A stretch of DNA of 43,168 nucleotides from Candidatus Njordarchaeum guaymasense (GCA_030587605.1 JAUQYT010000016.1:1-43168); one strand, 5' to 3'. Shown: positions 7,512-15,941, counted from the first letter of the stretch. Notes: generated by a model not told the origin, from the sequence alone. Made by a program: numbers and translations.

Positions 7512-9155
7512 TCACGTCGTGCGATAGAGTAGCCAGTTTCGCCAGCTCATGGTGATATCAAGTACAACCCCGTGGACGTTCAGCTTCGTTACAGCAAATG
7601 CACTGTACTGGTAGACTGGGACGAGCGGGCAATCAACAACTGAAAGGTTCTGTATTTGACCATAGAGCGTGTTTCGGACACTTGCTGACACGTTGAACCG
7701 AGCCCAAGAAATAAGTGTATCCATGTAGGAATTATTGTAGCCCGTGGCAAGCCATTTACATCCTAATGAGTCGTAGAATGGCTGTATGTAGTCATCTGGA
7801 TCTATGTAGTCTGGGTACCACCCGTAGATGTAGACATCCGCCGCCTTGTTCGTTCTCGCCTGCGTCTTGTATGCCGCCCAATCTAGTCCATTCAGCGTCA
7901 CAGTCATTACTCCAGTTGCCTCAAGTTGTGACTTGATTGTCTGTACGAGTTCTGCGCTTTGCGGGTAGTGGCCAGAGCTCTCATACCATATTTTGACTTC
8001 TAGCTTGTTGCTTGCGGTGTAACCGTGGCTGGCAAGAAGTTCCTTTGCAAGCGTTATGTTAGTGGTTCCTAGCTTGTTCAAGAAGGCATCCTTGTGGTAA
8101 TCCATGCCGTTCGGTATCATGCTGTAGAGCAGCTGTGCCTGCCCGAGGTATACTGTTGAGCAGATCTCAGATCTGTCTATTGCTGCTGCAACTGCTCGTC
8201 TGACGTCTGATATGTTCCATGGGTATATTCTCTCTTGGAAGCAGACGTATTGTATAAATGCGCCCGTTCCTGTCCATAGTTTGACATTAGCATTCGTCTT
8301 AATAGCGTCATACTGCGGAACTGTCAGATGTCTGTATGCGACATCAATTTGACCTGAGGTTATGGCAAAGTCAAGTCCGGTGGCATCGGCGTACATCTTT
8401 ACCATGATCTTGGTTTCCTTGGGGTAGCCTGCGCTAGCATTCCAGTAGTCTGGGTTGGCTTCGAGTATCAGTTGGGTGTCTCTTCCAGCTACTCTGATCC
8501 AGTTCGTGAGTTTGTATGGTCCCAGACCCAGCGGATAGCTTGCCCTAGCATTTCCTTCCACGTACTCAACCACAGCGTCGAATGGCGCATGCTTGGGGTC
8601 AACCATGTAGTTGCACTGCATAGTCATGAATTGTAGGAATGGGCCATACGGCTTGATCAGGTTGAAGGTTACCTGGTACTTACTGTTCACTGTTACGTTC
8701 TTGATGACGGACTTGTAGTCGAGGCCTTGGAAGGCTCCATTGTCGTCCCATATAGATACTCCTCTGTCAATAGTGTATTTGACGTGAGTCGCATTGAACT
8801 CTGTGCCGTCTTCATACGTCACGTTATGTCTCAGGTTGAATGTCCATGACTTATTATCACTTGATAGACTCCACGATGTTGCCAAGGCTGGAACTATATC
8901 CGCGACGCCTCCCGAGGCTGCGCCCGGTTTGTACTCGATCAGGCCTGAGCTCAGCGATTGAATCATTTCCCATCCAAAGTAGTCCCATGCACGTGCAGGG
9001 TCGAGGCAGGTTTCCACGGAATCAGTTGTGCCCATTATCATTCCTGTGAACGTAGGTTGTGTTATAAAGTAACCAACTGCAACGCCACCAACGATAACTA
9101 CTACCAACACGGTAGCTAGTAGCAACTTTGTTTTCGATGTTCCTGCTGTTCCCAT
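7512..9155 (-). CDS. Family 5 extracellular solute-binding protein of the Opp/Dpp importer
   Basis: About 547 aa. It captures the substrate outside the cell for the importer encoded next to it. An N-terminal hydrophobic segment follows Lys residues (KTKLLLATVLVVVIVGGVAVGYF, about residues 8-30). No lipobox Cys is seen, so a membrane anchor is likely. SBP_bac_5 features include SWSLSSDNKSWTFNLRHNVTYEDGTEF, YPLGLGPYKL and VRRAVAAAIDR. Many N-x-S/T sites fit surface glycosylation. I set the start at ATG 9155, preceded by GAGGAGG, rather than the open frame's TTG at 9305. Substrate may be peptides or oligosaccharides; the sequence does not decide. Confidence 0.93.
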   Translation of the reverse strand: MGTAGTSKTKLLLATVLVVVIVGGVAVGYFITQPTFTGMIMGTTDSVETCLDPARAWDYFGWEMIQSLSSGLIEYKPGAASGGVADIVPALATSWSLSSDNKSWTFNLRHNVTYEDGTEFNATHVKYTIDRGVSIWDDNGAFQGLDYKSVIKNVTVNSKYQVTFNLIKPYGPFLQFMTMQCNYMVDPKHAPFDAVVEYVEGNARASYPLGLGPYKLTNWIRVAGRDTQLILEANPDYWNASAGYPKETKIMVKMYADATGLDFAITSGQIDVAYRHLTVPQYDAIKTNANVKLWTGTGAFIQYVCFQERIYPWNISDVRRAVAAAIDRSEICSTVYLGQAQLLYSMIPNGMDYHKDAFLNKLGTTNITLAKELLASHGYTASNKLEVKIWYESSGHYPQSAELVQTIKSQLEATGVMTVTLNGLDWAAYKTQARTNKAADVYIYGWYPDYIDPDDYIQPFYDSLGCKWLATGYNNSYMDTLISWARFNVSASVRNTLYGQIQNLSVVDCPLVPVYQYSAFAVTKLNVHGVVLDITMSWRNWLLYRTT

Positions 9156-9205
9156 TTTCCTCCTCTCACTAATTTTTAGAGTTGGAGAATAATTGCCACC
9201 TCTTT

Positions 9206-9214
9206 GAATATAAA
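9206..9214 (-). promoter_or_regulatory. TATA box for the binding-protein gene
   Basis: On the minus strand the sequence reads CCAAAACTTTATATTC. The TATA core is 9206-9214, about 55 nt before the ATG, giving a predicted transcript start near 9185 and a 30-nt leader containing GGAGG. The purine-rich bases before it fit a BRE. Confidence 0.6.
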
Positions 9215-9527
9215 GTTTTGGACAGAAGCGGTTGCAATGTTTGCTGGAACAGCCTGTAATTCTGGTGTTCTTGCCAACGGTGGGTCGTCCGAGGCATCGG
9301 TACAACGAAAATTACAATAGTTCATTGAAATTGTTCCAGACTGCAATCAGAGTCGTCCCAGATCCCGCTATTCTCTGTTTCATGTCTCTGCAATCAAGAC
9401 TCTAGAGTTGTAAACGAGTGTCTCTGGCTTCTGACCAAGAGAACACTCAGAACTTCCTAGACATATCGGTTCACAGATAGTGTTCTGATGCAATATAAGA
9501 CTCTTCTCTGTTTCTGCACTGACACCC

Positions 9528-9533
9528 AAAAAA
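9528..9533 (-). terminator. T6 terminator after the membrane winged-helix gene
   Basis: Six T residues on the minus strand, about 32 nt after the stop of the gene ending at 9565. A simple archaeal T-tract. Confidence 0.4.
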
Positions 9534-9564
9534 GGGGATGGAAAAGGAAAGCAGGTCGACCCTA

Positions 9565-10053
9565 TTACTCAACTGAGCTTCCACAGCTTGGACAGAAGCG
9601 GGCACCTGGTGGCAGTGGATAACTGCAATAGGCACAGAAACCTGGCGCTCGCGGCGATTTCACTGTTTCCCTTGGTTCCCCGATCACTACGTCACCCGTA
9701 TTCTTGTCGAAGCCAACTTTGACTCTGCCTTCAGCTCTCAGGTCGATGAGCGCAGATCTGAGATCCCTCTCGCTCATGTCCAGTTCGTCAGCTAGCGTGC
9801 TGAGCTGTATTTTTTCTCCTTCATGGGTTTTTAGTGTCCCAAGAACCGTTCTCGCAGTGGATCTCCTAGTGTAGAAGGTGCTTACTGAGATGATTAGTAG
9901 GATCGCTCCACCATAACCTATCCACACAGATCCGCCAACTATTCCAAGATAGGAAAGCAGTCCCCAACCAATCATAAGTATGCTCAAACCAACTAGGAAG
10001 TACGGAGGCTCCTCATACCTCATTTTGTGATGGTGATGTTCACGTTTACTCAT
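9565..10053 (-). CDS. Membrane protein with winged-helix-like domain and C-terminal zinc ribbon
   Basis: 162 aa. The N-terminus carries four histidines (residues 6-9). Two membrane segments follow (about 18-40 and 44-60). The cytoplasmic part (about 70-130) looks like a winged helix (LSTLADELDMSERDLRSALIDLRAEGRVKVGFDKNTGDVVI). The tail is a four-Cys zinc ribbon (C140-x2-C143-x10-C154-x2-C157). I do not know a named family for this order. It sits upstream of, and in the same direction as, the ABC importer, so a regulatory or substrate-sensing link is possible but unproven. The ATG has no strong ribosome site beyond a weak AGGAG-like stretch. Confidence 0.75.
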   Translation of the reverse strand: MSKREHHHHKMRYEEPPYFLVGLSILMIGWGLLSYLGIVGGSVWIGYGGAILLIISVSTFYTRRSTARTVLGTLKTHEGEKIQLSTLADELDMSERDLRSALIDLRAEGRVKVGFDKNTGDVVIGEPRETVKSPRAPGFCAYCSYPLPPGARFCPSCGSSVE

Positions 10054-10368
10054 GTTCTAAGCTACTCCTTGAAAGACGATCTTGGAGGAATAATGAGAAG
10101 CTGTTTCTTAAGGCTTTCGACAGATTCCGAGGGATGTGGCTTACTGCGCGCCATCACAACGAGCACGATTCATAACCCTGACCACCCTCAAGAATAATAT
10201 TACAGATTGGCTATCTATCATCTATAAATAGCCCTGCCTCTCGTAACAAGTGCGAGCAGGATCACTAGTTAAATCGGCGACGTAACACGAACAAAATCAG
10301 GACCTAGTGGGGATATGCTCACCCTGGAAAAAGGCATGTGATGCTGAGCAGGTGGAAAGTGTCGTCTG
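10054..10368. other. 315-bp divergent intergenic region with a strong TATA box
   Basis: The TATA box TATAAATA at 10223-10230 points rightward and predicts transcription from about 10255, leaving a leader of about 115 nt before the methyltransferase. A short frame in that leader (10315-10341, eight codons from ATG) may be chance. I see no other gene. Confidence 0.45.
10223..10230 (+). promoter_or_regulatory. TATA box upstream of the second methyltransferase gene
   Basis: TATAAATA, a near-consensus archaeal TATA element, lies about 140 nt before the methyltransferase start. This implies an unusually long leader for an archaeal gene, or an additional closer promoter. Confidence 0.5.
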
Positions 10369-11298
10369 ATGCTTACGCCCATGAAAGAAGTTACTCACGA
10401 AGACTACCTGAAGTTCATGGAAGAACACGGGAGAGCGGTAACCATCGGCGATGTGCAGGTAAAGCTCAGACGCGATTGGACCATAAAGGGCTTCACTCCA
10501 CCAGAAGGATCCCCACTCGAAAAGGAGACGGTTTGGAGTTTCCGCGACAGGGGAAGCTGGGCGACTCATGTCGGAGACTACAGAGGGAATTGGTCCCCCT
10601 ACATACCCAGAAACCTCATACTGAAATACACGCAGCCCGGCGACTGGGTACTGGATCAAATGGTGGGAAGCGGAACAACAATCGTTGAGTGCAAGTTGCT
10701 TGGTAGGAACGCCATTGGCGTAGACATAAACCCAAACGCAATCATGGTCACAAGAGACAGGTTGAACTTCCAGTACAATCCTCCAGCCGAATGCGGTATG
10801 CCGGCCGTCACGAAGACTTACGTCGGGGACGCGAGAAACCTGAATGGAATACCGCCAGAGAAGATAGACTTGGTGGCGACACACCCACCTTACTCCCGCA
10901 TAATCGCATACACACGAAAGGGAACCGGGATTATTGACGGGGACTTGTCAAGACTTCCTTTGGACGTCTACTTGGTCGAGATGCGCAAGGTTGCCGAGGA
11001 GTCGCTTCGAGTGCTGAAACCAGGTAAACAATGCGCGATACTGATAGGCGACACTAGGAAGCAGAAGCATTACGTGCCAATAGCCTTCAGAGTCATGGAG
11101 GAATTCCTAGATGCAGGTTTCATACTCAAAGAAGACATAATTAAACGCCAATGGAAAATGAAAGGCACGAGAGAAAGATGGAGAGGCAAACACGACTTCT
11201 ACCTAATAGCCCACGAGCACATTTTCGTCTTCAGAAAACCAATGGACAAGGAAGAGTACTCCAAACACAGGTATAGCAGCCACGAGCAAAGGACTTAG
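10369..11298 (+). CDS. Orphan DNA methyltransferase, N4/N6 family, HPPY type
   Basis: 309 aa. The AdoMet-binding motif VLDQMVGSGTT (94-104) comes before the catalytic motif THPPY (171-175), the reverse order of the methyltransferase at the start of the window. The N-terminal block WSFRDRGSWATHVGDYRGNWSPYIPRNLI is typical of a family of DNA methylases that use HPPY in place of DPPY/SPPY. The GVDINP stretch after motif I fits the acidic ribose-binding loop. Target base and site cannot be read. ATG 10369 and ATG 10381 are both possible. The ribosome site GGTGG is about 14 nt before the first. No restriction gene is adjacent. Confidence 0.88.
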   Translation: MLTPMKEVTHEDYLKFMEEHGRAVTIGDVQVKLRRDWTIKGFTPPEGSPLEKETVWSFRDRGSWATHVGDYRGNWSPYIPRNLILKYTQPGDWVLDQMVGSGTTIVECKLLGRNAIGVDINPNAIMVTRDRLNFQYNPPAECGMPAVTKTYVGDARNLNGIPPEKIDLVATHPPYSRIIAYTRKGTGIIDGDLSRLPLDVYLVEMRKVAEESLRVLKPGKQCAILIGDTRKQKHYVPIAFRVMEEFLDAGFILKEDIIKRQWKMKGTRERWRGKHDFYLIAHEHIFVFRKPMDKEEYSKHRYSSHEQRT

Positions 11299-11395
11299 GA
11301 CGAACTCCTTTTTCTATGGGATAGATATTTATACTCATTTTCGATAGATTGTTAGTTGACCAGTTCCGGAATTGGGGAGAAAGAGCTGAACAGTT

Positions 11396-11734
11396 GTGGA
11401 AGAAATAAAGCCAATATTAAAAGAGCCGACCGTAGGTATGCCGAATAGGAAACTCGAAAACATTTTGCGGGCAACATTTTCAACTAAGAGAAATTCTATA
11501 TGTAGGCAGTGTTCCCTTCGTCCCGCATTCTGCTTGGGTAGTGTAGCAGATTGGCACAGGTGCAGATATGCCCTGAGAGTAAAGGGAGACAATATTCTGT
11601 TTCCATCAGATCTCCCTGTCGTTATGGAGAAAAAAGAGGTTAAAGCCAAGTCAAAGGGTTTCGAAGAGCTCATAGTCAAGGCGATGCATAGGCTTCGCCT
11701 TCTGACCTCAGTAGAGAAAGGAACAACCTCGTAA
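11396..11734 (+). CDS. Small four-cysteine protein of unknown function
   Basis: 112 aa, not recognised. It has a cluster C36-x2-C39-x6-C46-x9-C56 with His54 beside the last Cys, suggesting a zinc or iron-sulfur site, followed by a basic, helix-prone tail. The start is GTG 11396 with GGGGAG roughly 14 nt upstream; an ATG at residue 15 is another option. It follows the methyltransferase by 97 nt on the same strand. A 114-codon frame on the opposite strand is a poorer candidate because it lacks a recognisable ribosome site or motif. Confidence 0.55.
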   Translation: MEEIKPILKEPTVGMPNRKLENILRATFSTKRNSICRQCSLRPAFCLGSVADWHRCRYALRVKGDNILFPSDLPVVMEKKEVKAKSKGFEELIVKAMHRLRLLTSVEKGTTS

Positions 11735-11963
11735 GGAAGAGCTAAAGAATCACCGTAATGCCAGTTCTATCTTCGACAACTTCTCTGCGCGGGACAGGGT
11801 TCATTTGACGAATAGCGCCCGTACAGCTGCCGAATAGTCAAGGAACATAGTTACCGCACAATTCTCCCTGCTCTGTTTTTGGTGAGCTGTCTCCATTGAT
11901 TGACCTTGCAAAGACTTATTATCTCGGCACGGCATGATCAGAAAATACAGGATGAAACCAAGG

Positions 11964-13034
11964 ATGACCAAGAAAATCGTAGCTATGGGCGGAGACGGCG
12001 TAGGCCCAGAGGTAGTCAACGCAACCTGCCACATCTTGGAGAACATGGGACTAGAAATAGAAATAGCAAAGCCGCCCGCTGGTGAGGCTGCCATCAGGTC
12101 CCATGGTACGCCTTTCCCCAACGAAACGAAGCAACTTTGCGACGAATCAGACGCTATCCTATTCGGAGCCGCCGGGGACAAGAGCACGATGATCATAGCT
12201 TACCTTCGTTGGGTTCTTGACACCTACGCTAACATTAGACCAGCCAAGTACTACGAAGGTGTCCACTCACCCATGAAAGACCCATCAGGCACGGACTTCG
12301 TGATAGTGAGAGAGAACACTGAGGGACTATACCCGGCAAGGGAAGGCGACCTACGCGCACTCACGGAAGCGCTACCTGAGTACCGAGATCTGCTAGGAAG
12401 ATCACTCGCGCAGTTTGGAAGAGGGAAGTTCGCGATAAGGATCATCACAGAGAGAGGCACGAGGAGAATAGCTAGGTTCGCTTGCGAATACGCTAGGAAG
12501 AGAAAGAAGGAGGGTTTTCCTGGAAAACTTACCTGCGTCACTAAGTCAAACCTTCTAACTCAGACTTGCGGTCTGTTCCAAAGCATCACCGAAGACGAGG
12601 TCAAGAAGTTCCCAGATCTCGCTTATGAGCATTACTATGTAGATGATGCTGCCAGGAGACTCGTGCGGTACCCAAAGGAAATGGATGTTATCGTCACTTC
12701 CAACATGTTTGGCGACATTCTGTCTGATCTAGCAGCTGAAGTTGTGGGTGGTCTGGGATTAGCCGCAAGTGCGTGCATTGGGGACAAGAAGGCTTACTTC
12801 GAGCCTGTGCATGGCTCAGCACCCAAGTACGCTGGCAAGAACATGGTAAATCCGACTGCAACGATTCTCTCAGCTAAAATGATGCTCGAATACCTAGAAA
12901 TGCAAGATCCTGCTGACTCCTTGGAGGAGGCAGTCAAACAGATCTACAGGGAAGGAACAGTCCTAACCTACGATCAGGGGGGCAAAGCCACTACCACTGA
13001 GTTTGCGCAATCTGTGCTGAAGAAGATAAAGTAG
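11964..13034 (+). CDS. Isocitrate/isopropylmalate/homoisocitrate dehydrogenase family enzyme
   Basis: About 356 aa. NAD(P)-dependent oxidative decarboxylase of a 2-hydroxy acid. It opens with MTKKIVAMGGDGVGPEVV. The substrate loop reads RENTEGLY, as in homoisocitrate and some isocitrate enzymes rather than the RE.TGG of typical LeuB. The catalytic Lys is in CVTKSNLL, metal-binding Asp residues are in TSNMFGDILSDLAAE, and the coenzyme loop is EPVHGSAPKYAGKNMVNPTATILS. Earlier ATGs at 11934 and 11952 are in frame. I prefer 11964 because it fits the family N-terminus. Exact substrate (isocitrate, isopropylmalate, homoisocitrate or tartrate/malate-like) is undecided. No leucine-pathway neighbours are present. 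Confidence 0.88.
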   Translation: MTKKIVAMGGDGVGPEVVNATCHILENMGLEIEIAKPPAGEAAIRSHGTPFPNETKQLCDESDAILFGAAGDKSTMIIAYLRWVLDTYANIRPAKYYEGVHSPMKDPSGTDFVIVRENTEGLYPAREGDLRALTEALPEYRDLLGRSLAQFGRGKFAIRIITERGTRRIARFACEYARKRKKEGFPGKLTCVTKSNLLTQTCGLFQSITEDEVKKFPDLAYEHYYVDDAARRLVRYPKEMDVIVTSNMFGDILSDLAAEVVGGLGLAASACIGDKKAYFEPVHGSAPKYAGKNMVNPTATILSAKMMLEYLEMQDPADSLEEAVKQIYREGTVLTYDQGGKATTTEFAQSVLKKIK

Positions 13035-13172
13035 ATCAAGAACGTTAAACCGAGGAAAGCGCACGGAAGCGCTCATTGTGATAATTTCTCTTAATAGCAT
13101 CGCTTCCATCATTCGAAATCCTTACATGATGAGGAAACCAAGGAAAAAAGGTGGTGGTCTAGGGTGCTTGGG

Positions 13173-14006
13173 ATGTCAATAAAGAGAGACGTGAAGAAAA
13201 AAGAAAAGATTAGAAGTGGCGTTGCGATCGAGGTTAAAGATCTAGTCAAGAATTATGGTGACAAGCCTGCCGTTAGCGGCCTATCATTTGAAGTCAAACC
13301 TGGCGAGATTTATGGCCTTCTTGGTCCAAACGGCGCTGGCAAAACTACGACCCTGAAGATTGTTACGGGGCTTCTCGACCCAACTGAAGGAAACGTATCT
13401 GTTTTTGGTCTTAGTCCTGTTGATGAGGCTGTCAACGTTAAGAGCATGCTTGGCTACGTGCCAGAGAACGTTCAACTCTACGAGTCCCTTTCTATTCGTG
13501 AGTTCCTTCAATTTGTCGCGTCAATTAGGCGAGTGGACCCTAGCGCTGCGAATAACCGCGCTAGGGAGCTTGTAAAGGCTTTTGACCTCGGTAAGTACTT
13601 TGACACGCCCATAATGGCTCTATCTGCTGGAACAAAGCAGAAAGTCGCAATAATTGCTGCGTTGCTTCATAACCCTCCACTCCTCATACTTGACGAACCA
13701 ATGAGTGGTCTTGATGTCCGCTCTTCAAGGATCTTCAAAGATCACCTCACCTTCCATGTCCAGCGCAGTGGGGCAATCCTCTTCTCAACCCACATAATGG
13801 AGGTTGCGGAACACATTTGCAACCGAGTCGGCATAATCGATCATGGAAAACTCGTCGCCGAGGGGACAGTCGGAGAGCTAAGAAACTTGATCCATGGCGC
13901 AGGCGCGTCGCTCGAAGAGATCTTCCTGAAGGTGACAGAAGAAGAAGCAGGAGTAGCAGAAACTATCAGGACTCTAGAGGAGGCTTTCAAGGATCGTGAA
14001 GTTTAG
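13173..14006 (+). CDS. ABC-2 type exporter, ATP-binding protein
   Basis: About 277 aa. Walker A is GLLGPNGAGKTTTLK, the signature is LSAGTKQKVAI (Ala in place of the first Gly of LSGGQ) and Walker B is LLILDEPMSGLD. The short C-terminal tail is typical of DrrA/CcmA-like ATPases. Start ATG 13173 has AGGGTG 6 nt upstream; a GTG at 13164 lies inside that site. It overlaps the permease gene by 11 nt, so they are translationally coupled. Substrate unknown. Confidence 0.92.
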   Translation: MSIKRDVKKKEKIRSGVAIEVKDLVKNYGDKPAVSGLSFEVKPGEIYGLLGPNGAGKTTTLKIVTGLLDPTEGNVSVFGLSPVDEAVNVKSMLGYVPENVQLYESLSIREFLQFVASIRRVDPSAANNRARELVKAFDLGKYFDTPIMALSAGTKQKVAIIAALLHNPPLLILDEPMSGLDVRSSRIFKDHLTFHVQRSGAILFSTHIMEVAEHICNRVGIIDHGKLVAEGTVGELRNLIHGAGASLEEIFLKVTEEEAGVAETIRTLEEAFKDREV

Positions 14007-15654
14007 AGAAGCTTGGAGAATATCAAAGACAGTTTCTGCGGAATCCATCTTCAAGGGCGGCATTCAGATGAGCGGCGGTATGGTTTCAATGGGAGCCCAG
14101 CGAGATCCAACCAAGTTCATCAGAAACGCGCGCAGGGGGATAGGAATCAATAAGATCGTCACTGCAATCCTAATTGCCACTTTCACGGGTGCATTACCCG
14201 TCTATTTTCTCTGGGGAGGAAAATCATTTGACGTGGTATTCGCCGACACTTCAATCTTCTTCGTGTTTGGGCTGGTAATGCTTCTGTCATATAGTCTGCT
14301 ATACATGACTTCATTTGTGTCTGGAGAGGCAGTAACCGTTCTTGCAGCACTTCCATTCTCCCGTAAGGATCTATCTAGGATTAGCATTCTATCCTTCCTC
14401 CGGTTGCTTGACATACCATTAGTGGTCTTCATCGTCACGTACCCGGTTGTCTTCGGGTTTGTAACGGGCTCGCTATTGGGACTAGTAGTAATAGTTCTAC
14501 TCAATGCAGTCAATGCGATTATTGCGGTCTTCCTCACATTCTTCCTAGCCAGGGGATTCTACAGAAGGATAGTTACCCTTGGTGGCTCAAGGGCAAAGAG
14601 CGCACTAAGAATGTTGCTCATGCTGATCTATGGAGTAGGAACATTTGGAATGATGTACTTCATGAGTTACATCTTGACATTAGCGTTTCAAATCATCCCG
14701 GTTTTCGCAGTCATCCGATTACCTGAGTACGCTTGGGTTATGTTGATCTACCCTTTCTCCTTCGGATATCTTACGGCTCTCGCAACTTCCACGCCTCCTT
14801 CCGCGTTCCTGCTCTCTCTCGTCAGTCCACAGTCACTGCTGGCCATCGTAGGCTCGACCTTCTACGCGGCTCTCGCGTTGCTCATGTATAGGAGAGGTAC
14901 AAAAGCCCTAAGGCAACTTGCTTTGGGAGAAATTGAGATGGCCGCGAAGATCACCCCGCCATCGGGTGCCGTTAGCCTTAACGTGGGAGGAGTTTTCTCA
15001 ACGATTTTCAGAAAGGACTTGAAATTGGCTTCAAGGAACGCGGCCTACGCGTCCTTTCTGGCAATGCCAGTCATAGGGGTACTAATCTTCGGATTCATGA
15101 CGTCAGCGTCAGGAGCGATAAGAGTCCTAGGCGTCCTCTCAGCGGTACTGTATTCGTCATTCTTCATGCTGATATTTGCTCTTTCGCTGATATGGGTTGA
15201 GGGCAGAGGGGTTTCAGTTCTCGCTCAGCTCCCCATCTCAACAAAGAAGGTTGTACAGGCAAAATCCCTTGCAGCTACAACTCTCTCCCTTACGCTCCCT
15301 GCGACGGTCCTTGTTCTCTCTTTCCTTAAACCCCTCACGACTTTCTACTCCATTGTCATATCCGTGATCGAGGTCGGGGCAATCTATGCTGGCTCCCTCA
15401 TTACAACGACCATCATATGCAGTCTTTTCGGTGAGGGACGATTACCTGTGGCGACCCTCCAAGGAAACATGCTGAAAAACGCCCTAGTTGTCATAGTGGG
15501 CGGCTTTTTTCTGGTTGCGCCAGTAGCGGTGTACGCGGTTAGTTTTATGTTCCTTTTCCACGACTATTTCATCAGTGTCTCGGCAATGATGGTGATGACA
15601 GTGATAGAGGTAGCTCTGGCGAGCCTCATATCCAGGGCGGCGCTGAAAGACTAG
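13996..15654 (+). CDS. ABC-2 type exporter, membrane permease
   Basis: 552 aa with roughly a dozen hydrophobic segments in two halves separated by a polar stretch near residues 300-340. It starts at GTG 13996, overlapping the ATPase stop by 11 nt; GAGGAGG lies about 12 nt upstream. The length fits the large single-chain permeases that pair with one ATPase. No catalytic motif or substrate clue is visible. It is followed by a convergent small gene. Confidence 0.87.
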   Translation: MKFREAWRISKTVSAESIFKGGIQMSGGMVSMGAQRDPTKFIRNARRGIGINKIVTAILIATFTGALPVYFLWGGKSFDVVFADTSIFFVFGLVMLLSYSLLYMTSFVSGEAVTVLAALPFSRKDLSRISILSFLRLLDIPLVVFIVTYPVVFGFVTGSLLGLVVIVLLNAVNAIIAVFLTFFLARGFYRRIVTLGGSRAKSALRMLLMLIYGVGTFGMMYFMSYILTLAFQIIPVFAVIRLPEYAWVMLIYPFSFGYLTALATSTPPSAFLLSLVSPQSLLAIVGSTFYAALALLMYRRGTKALRQLALGEIEMAAKITPPSGAVSLNVGGVFSTIFRKDLKLASRNAAYASFLAMPVIGVLIFGFMTSASGAIRVLGVLSAVLYSSFFMLIFALSLIWVEGRGVSVLAQLPISTKKVVQAKSLAATTLSLTLPATVLVLSFLKPLTTFYSIVISVIEVGAIYAGSLITTTIICSLFGEGRLPVATLQGNMLKNALVVIVGGFFLVAPVAVYAVSFMFLFHDYFISVSAMMVMTVIEVALASLISRAALKD

Positions 15655-15709
15655 TGAATCGCCAAAACAATTCTACGCCTTCATGATTGCCTGAAGAGAC
15701 CATCAGTTG

Positions 15710-15716
15710 AAAAAAA
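15710..15716 (-). terminator. T7 terminator after the desulforedoxin-like gene
   Basis: Seven T residues on the minus strand, 24 nt after the stop of the small gene at 15740. It lies between convergent genes. Confidence 0.5.
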
Positions 15717-15739
15717 GAATGATGAATAGAGGCTTATAC

Positions 15740-15892
15740 CTAAGCCGCTTTCTTCTTCGCTTCCGGAGCCTTGACTTCTTTCATTGGTTCACCACAACAT
15801 ACTAGGTCACATGGAGCACACCCGCAGGGTTGGTCGACTACGACTACAACTCCACATTCTCCACACTTGTATTTTGTACCCTTCTTCGCCAC
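15740..15892 (-). CDS. Desulforedoxin/desulfoferrodoxin-N-like small metal protein
   Basis: 50 aa, starting at GTG 15892 (MAKKGTKYKCGECGVVVVV...) with GGGGGTGA about 5 nt upstream. The pattern is YKCGECG near residues 8-14 and LVCCGEPM at 30-37. This matches the rubredoxin-type iron site of desulforedoxin (CxxC followed by CC). An extra CGCAPC cluster (residues 23-28) brings the total to seven Cys in 50 residues. It ends in a Lys/Ala-rich tail. A likely role is electron transfer or oxygen-stress defence, by analogy only. It has its own TATA box and T-tract. Confidence 0.85.
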   Translation of the reverse strand: MAKKGTKYKCGECGVVVVVDQPCGCAPCDLVCCGEPMKEVKAPEAKKKAA

Positions 15893-15941
15893 TCATTTCA
15901 CCCCCTACTGTTCTTTAACAGACGAATCTGTAGCTTTGGAA

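Larger units (their letters stand above)
9156..9564. other. 409-bp intergenic region: promoter, spaced inverted repeat, terminator
   Basis: No gene is supported here. Besides the TATA box at 9206-9214 it holds an 8-bp inverted repeat AGAACACT/AGTGTTCT (9440-9447 and 9479-9486), and an A-run at 9528-9533 that acts as a T6 tract for the minus-strand gene ending at 9565. The rest shows nothing I recognise. Confidence 0.5.

Noticed and set aside
10297..10884. 195-codon minus-strand frame over the second methyltransferase
   Set aside because: It overlaps conserved AdoMet and catalytic motifs on the other strand and lacks a ribosome site.
11335..11679. 114-codon minus-strand frame opposite the four-Cys protein
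   Set aside because: No ribosome site or motif; the plus-strand frame has an ordered Cys cluster and fits the gene direction.
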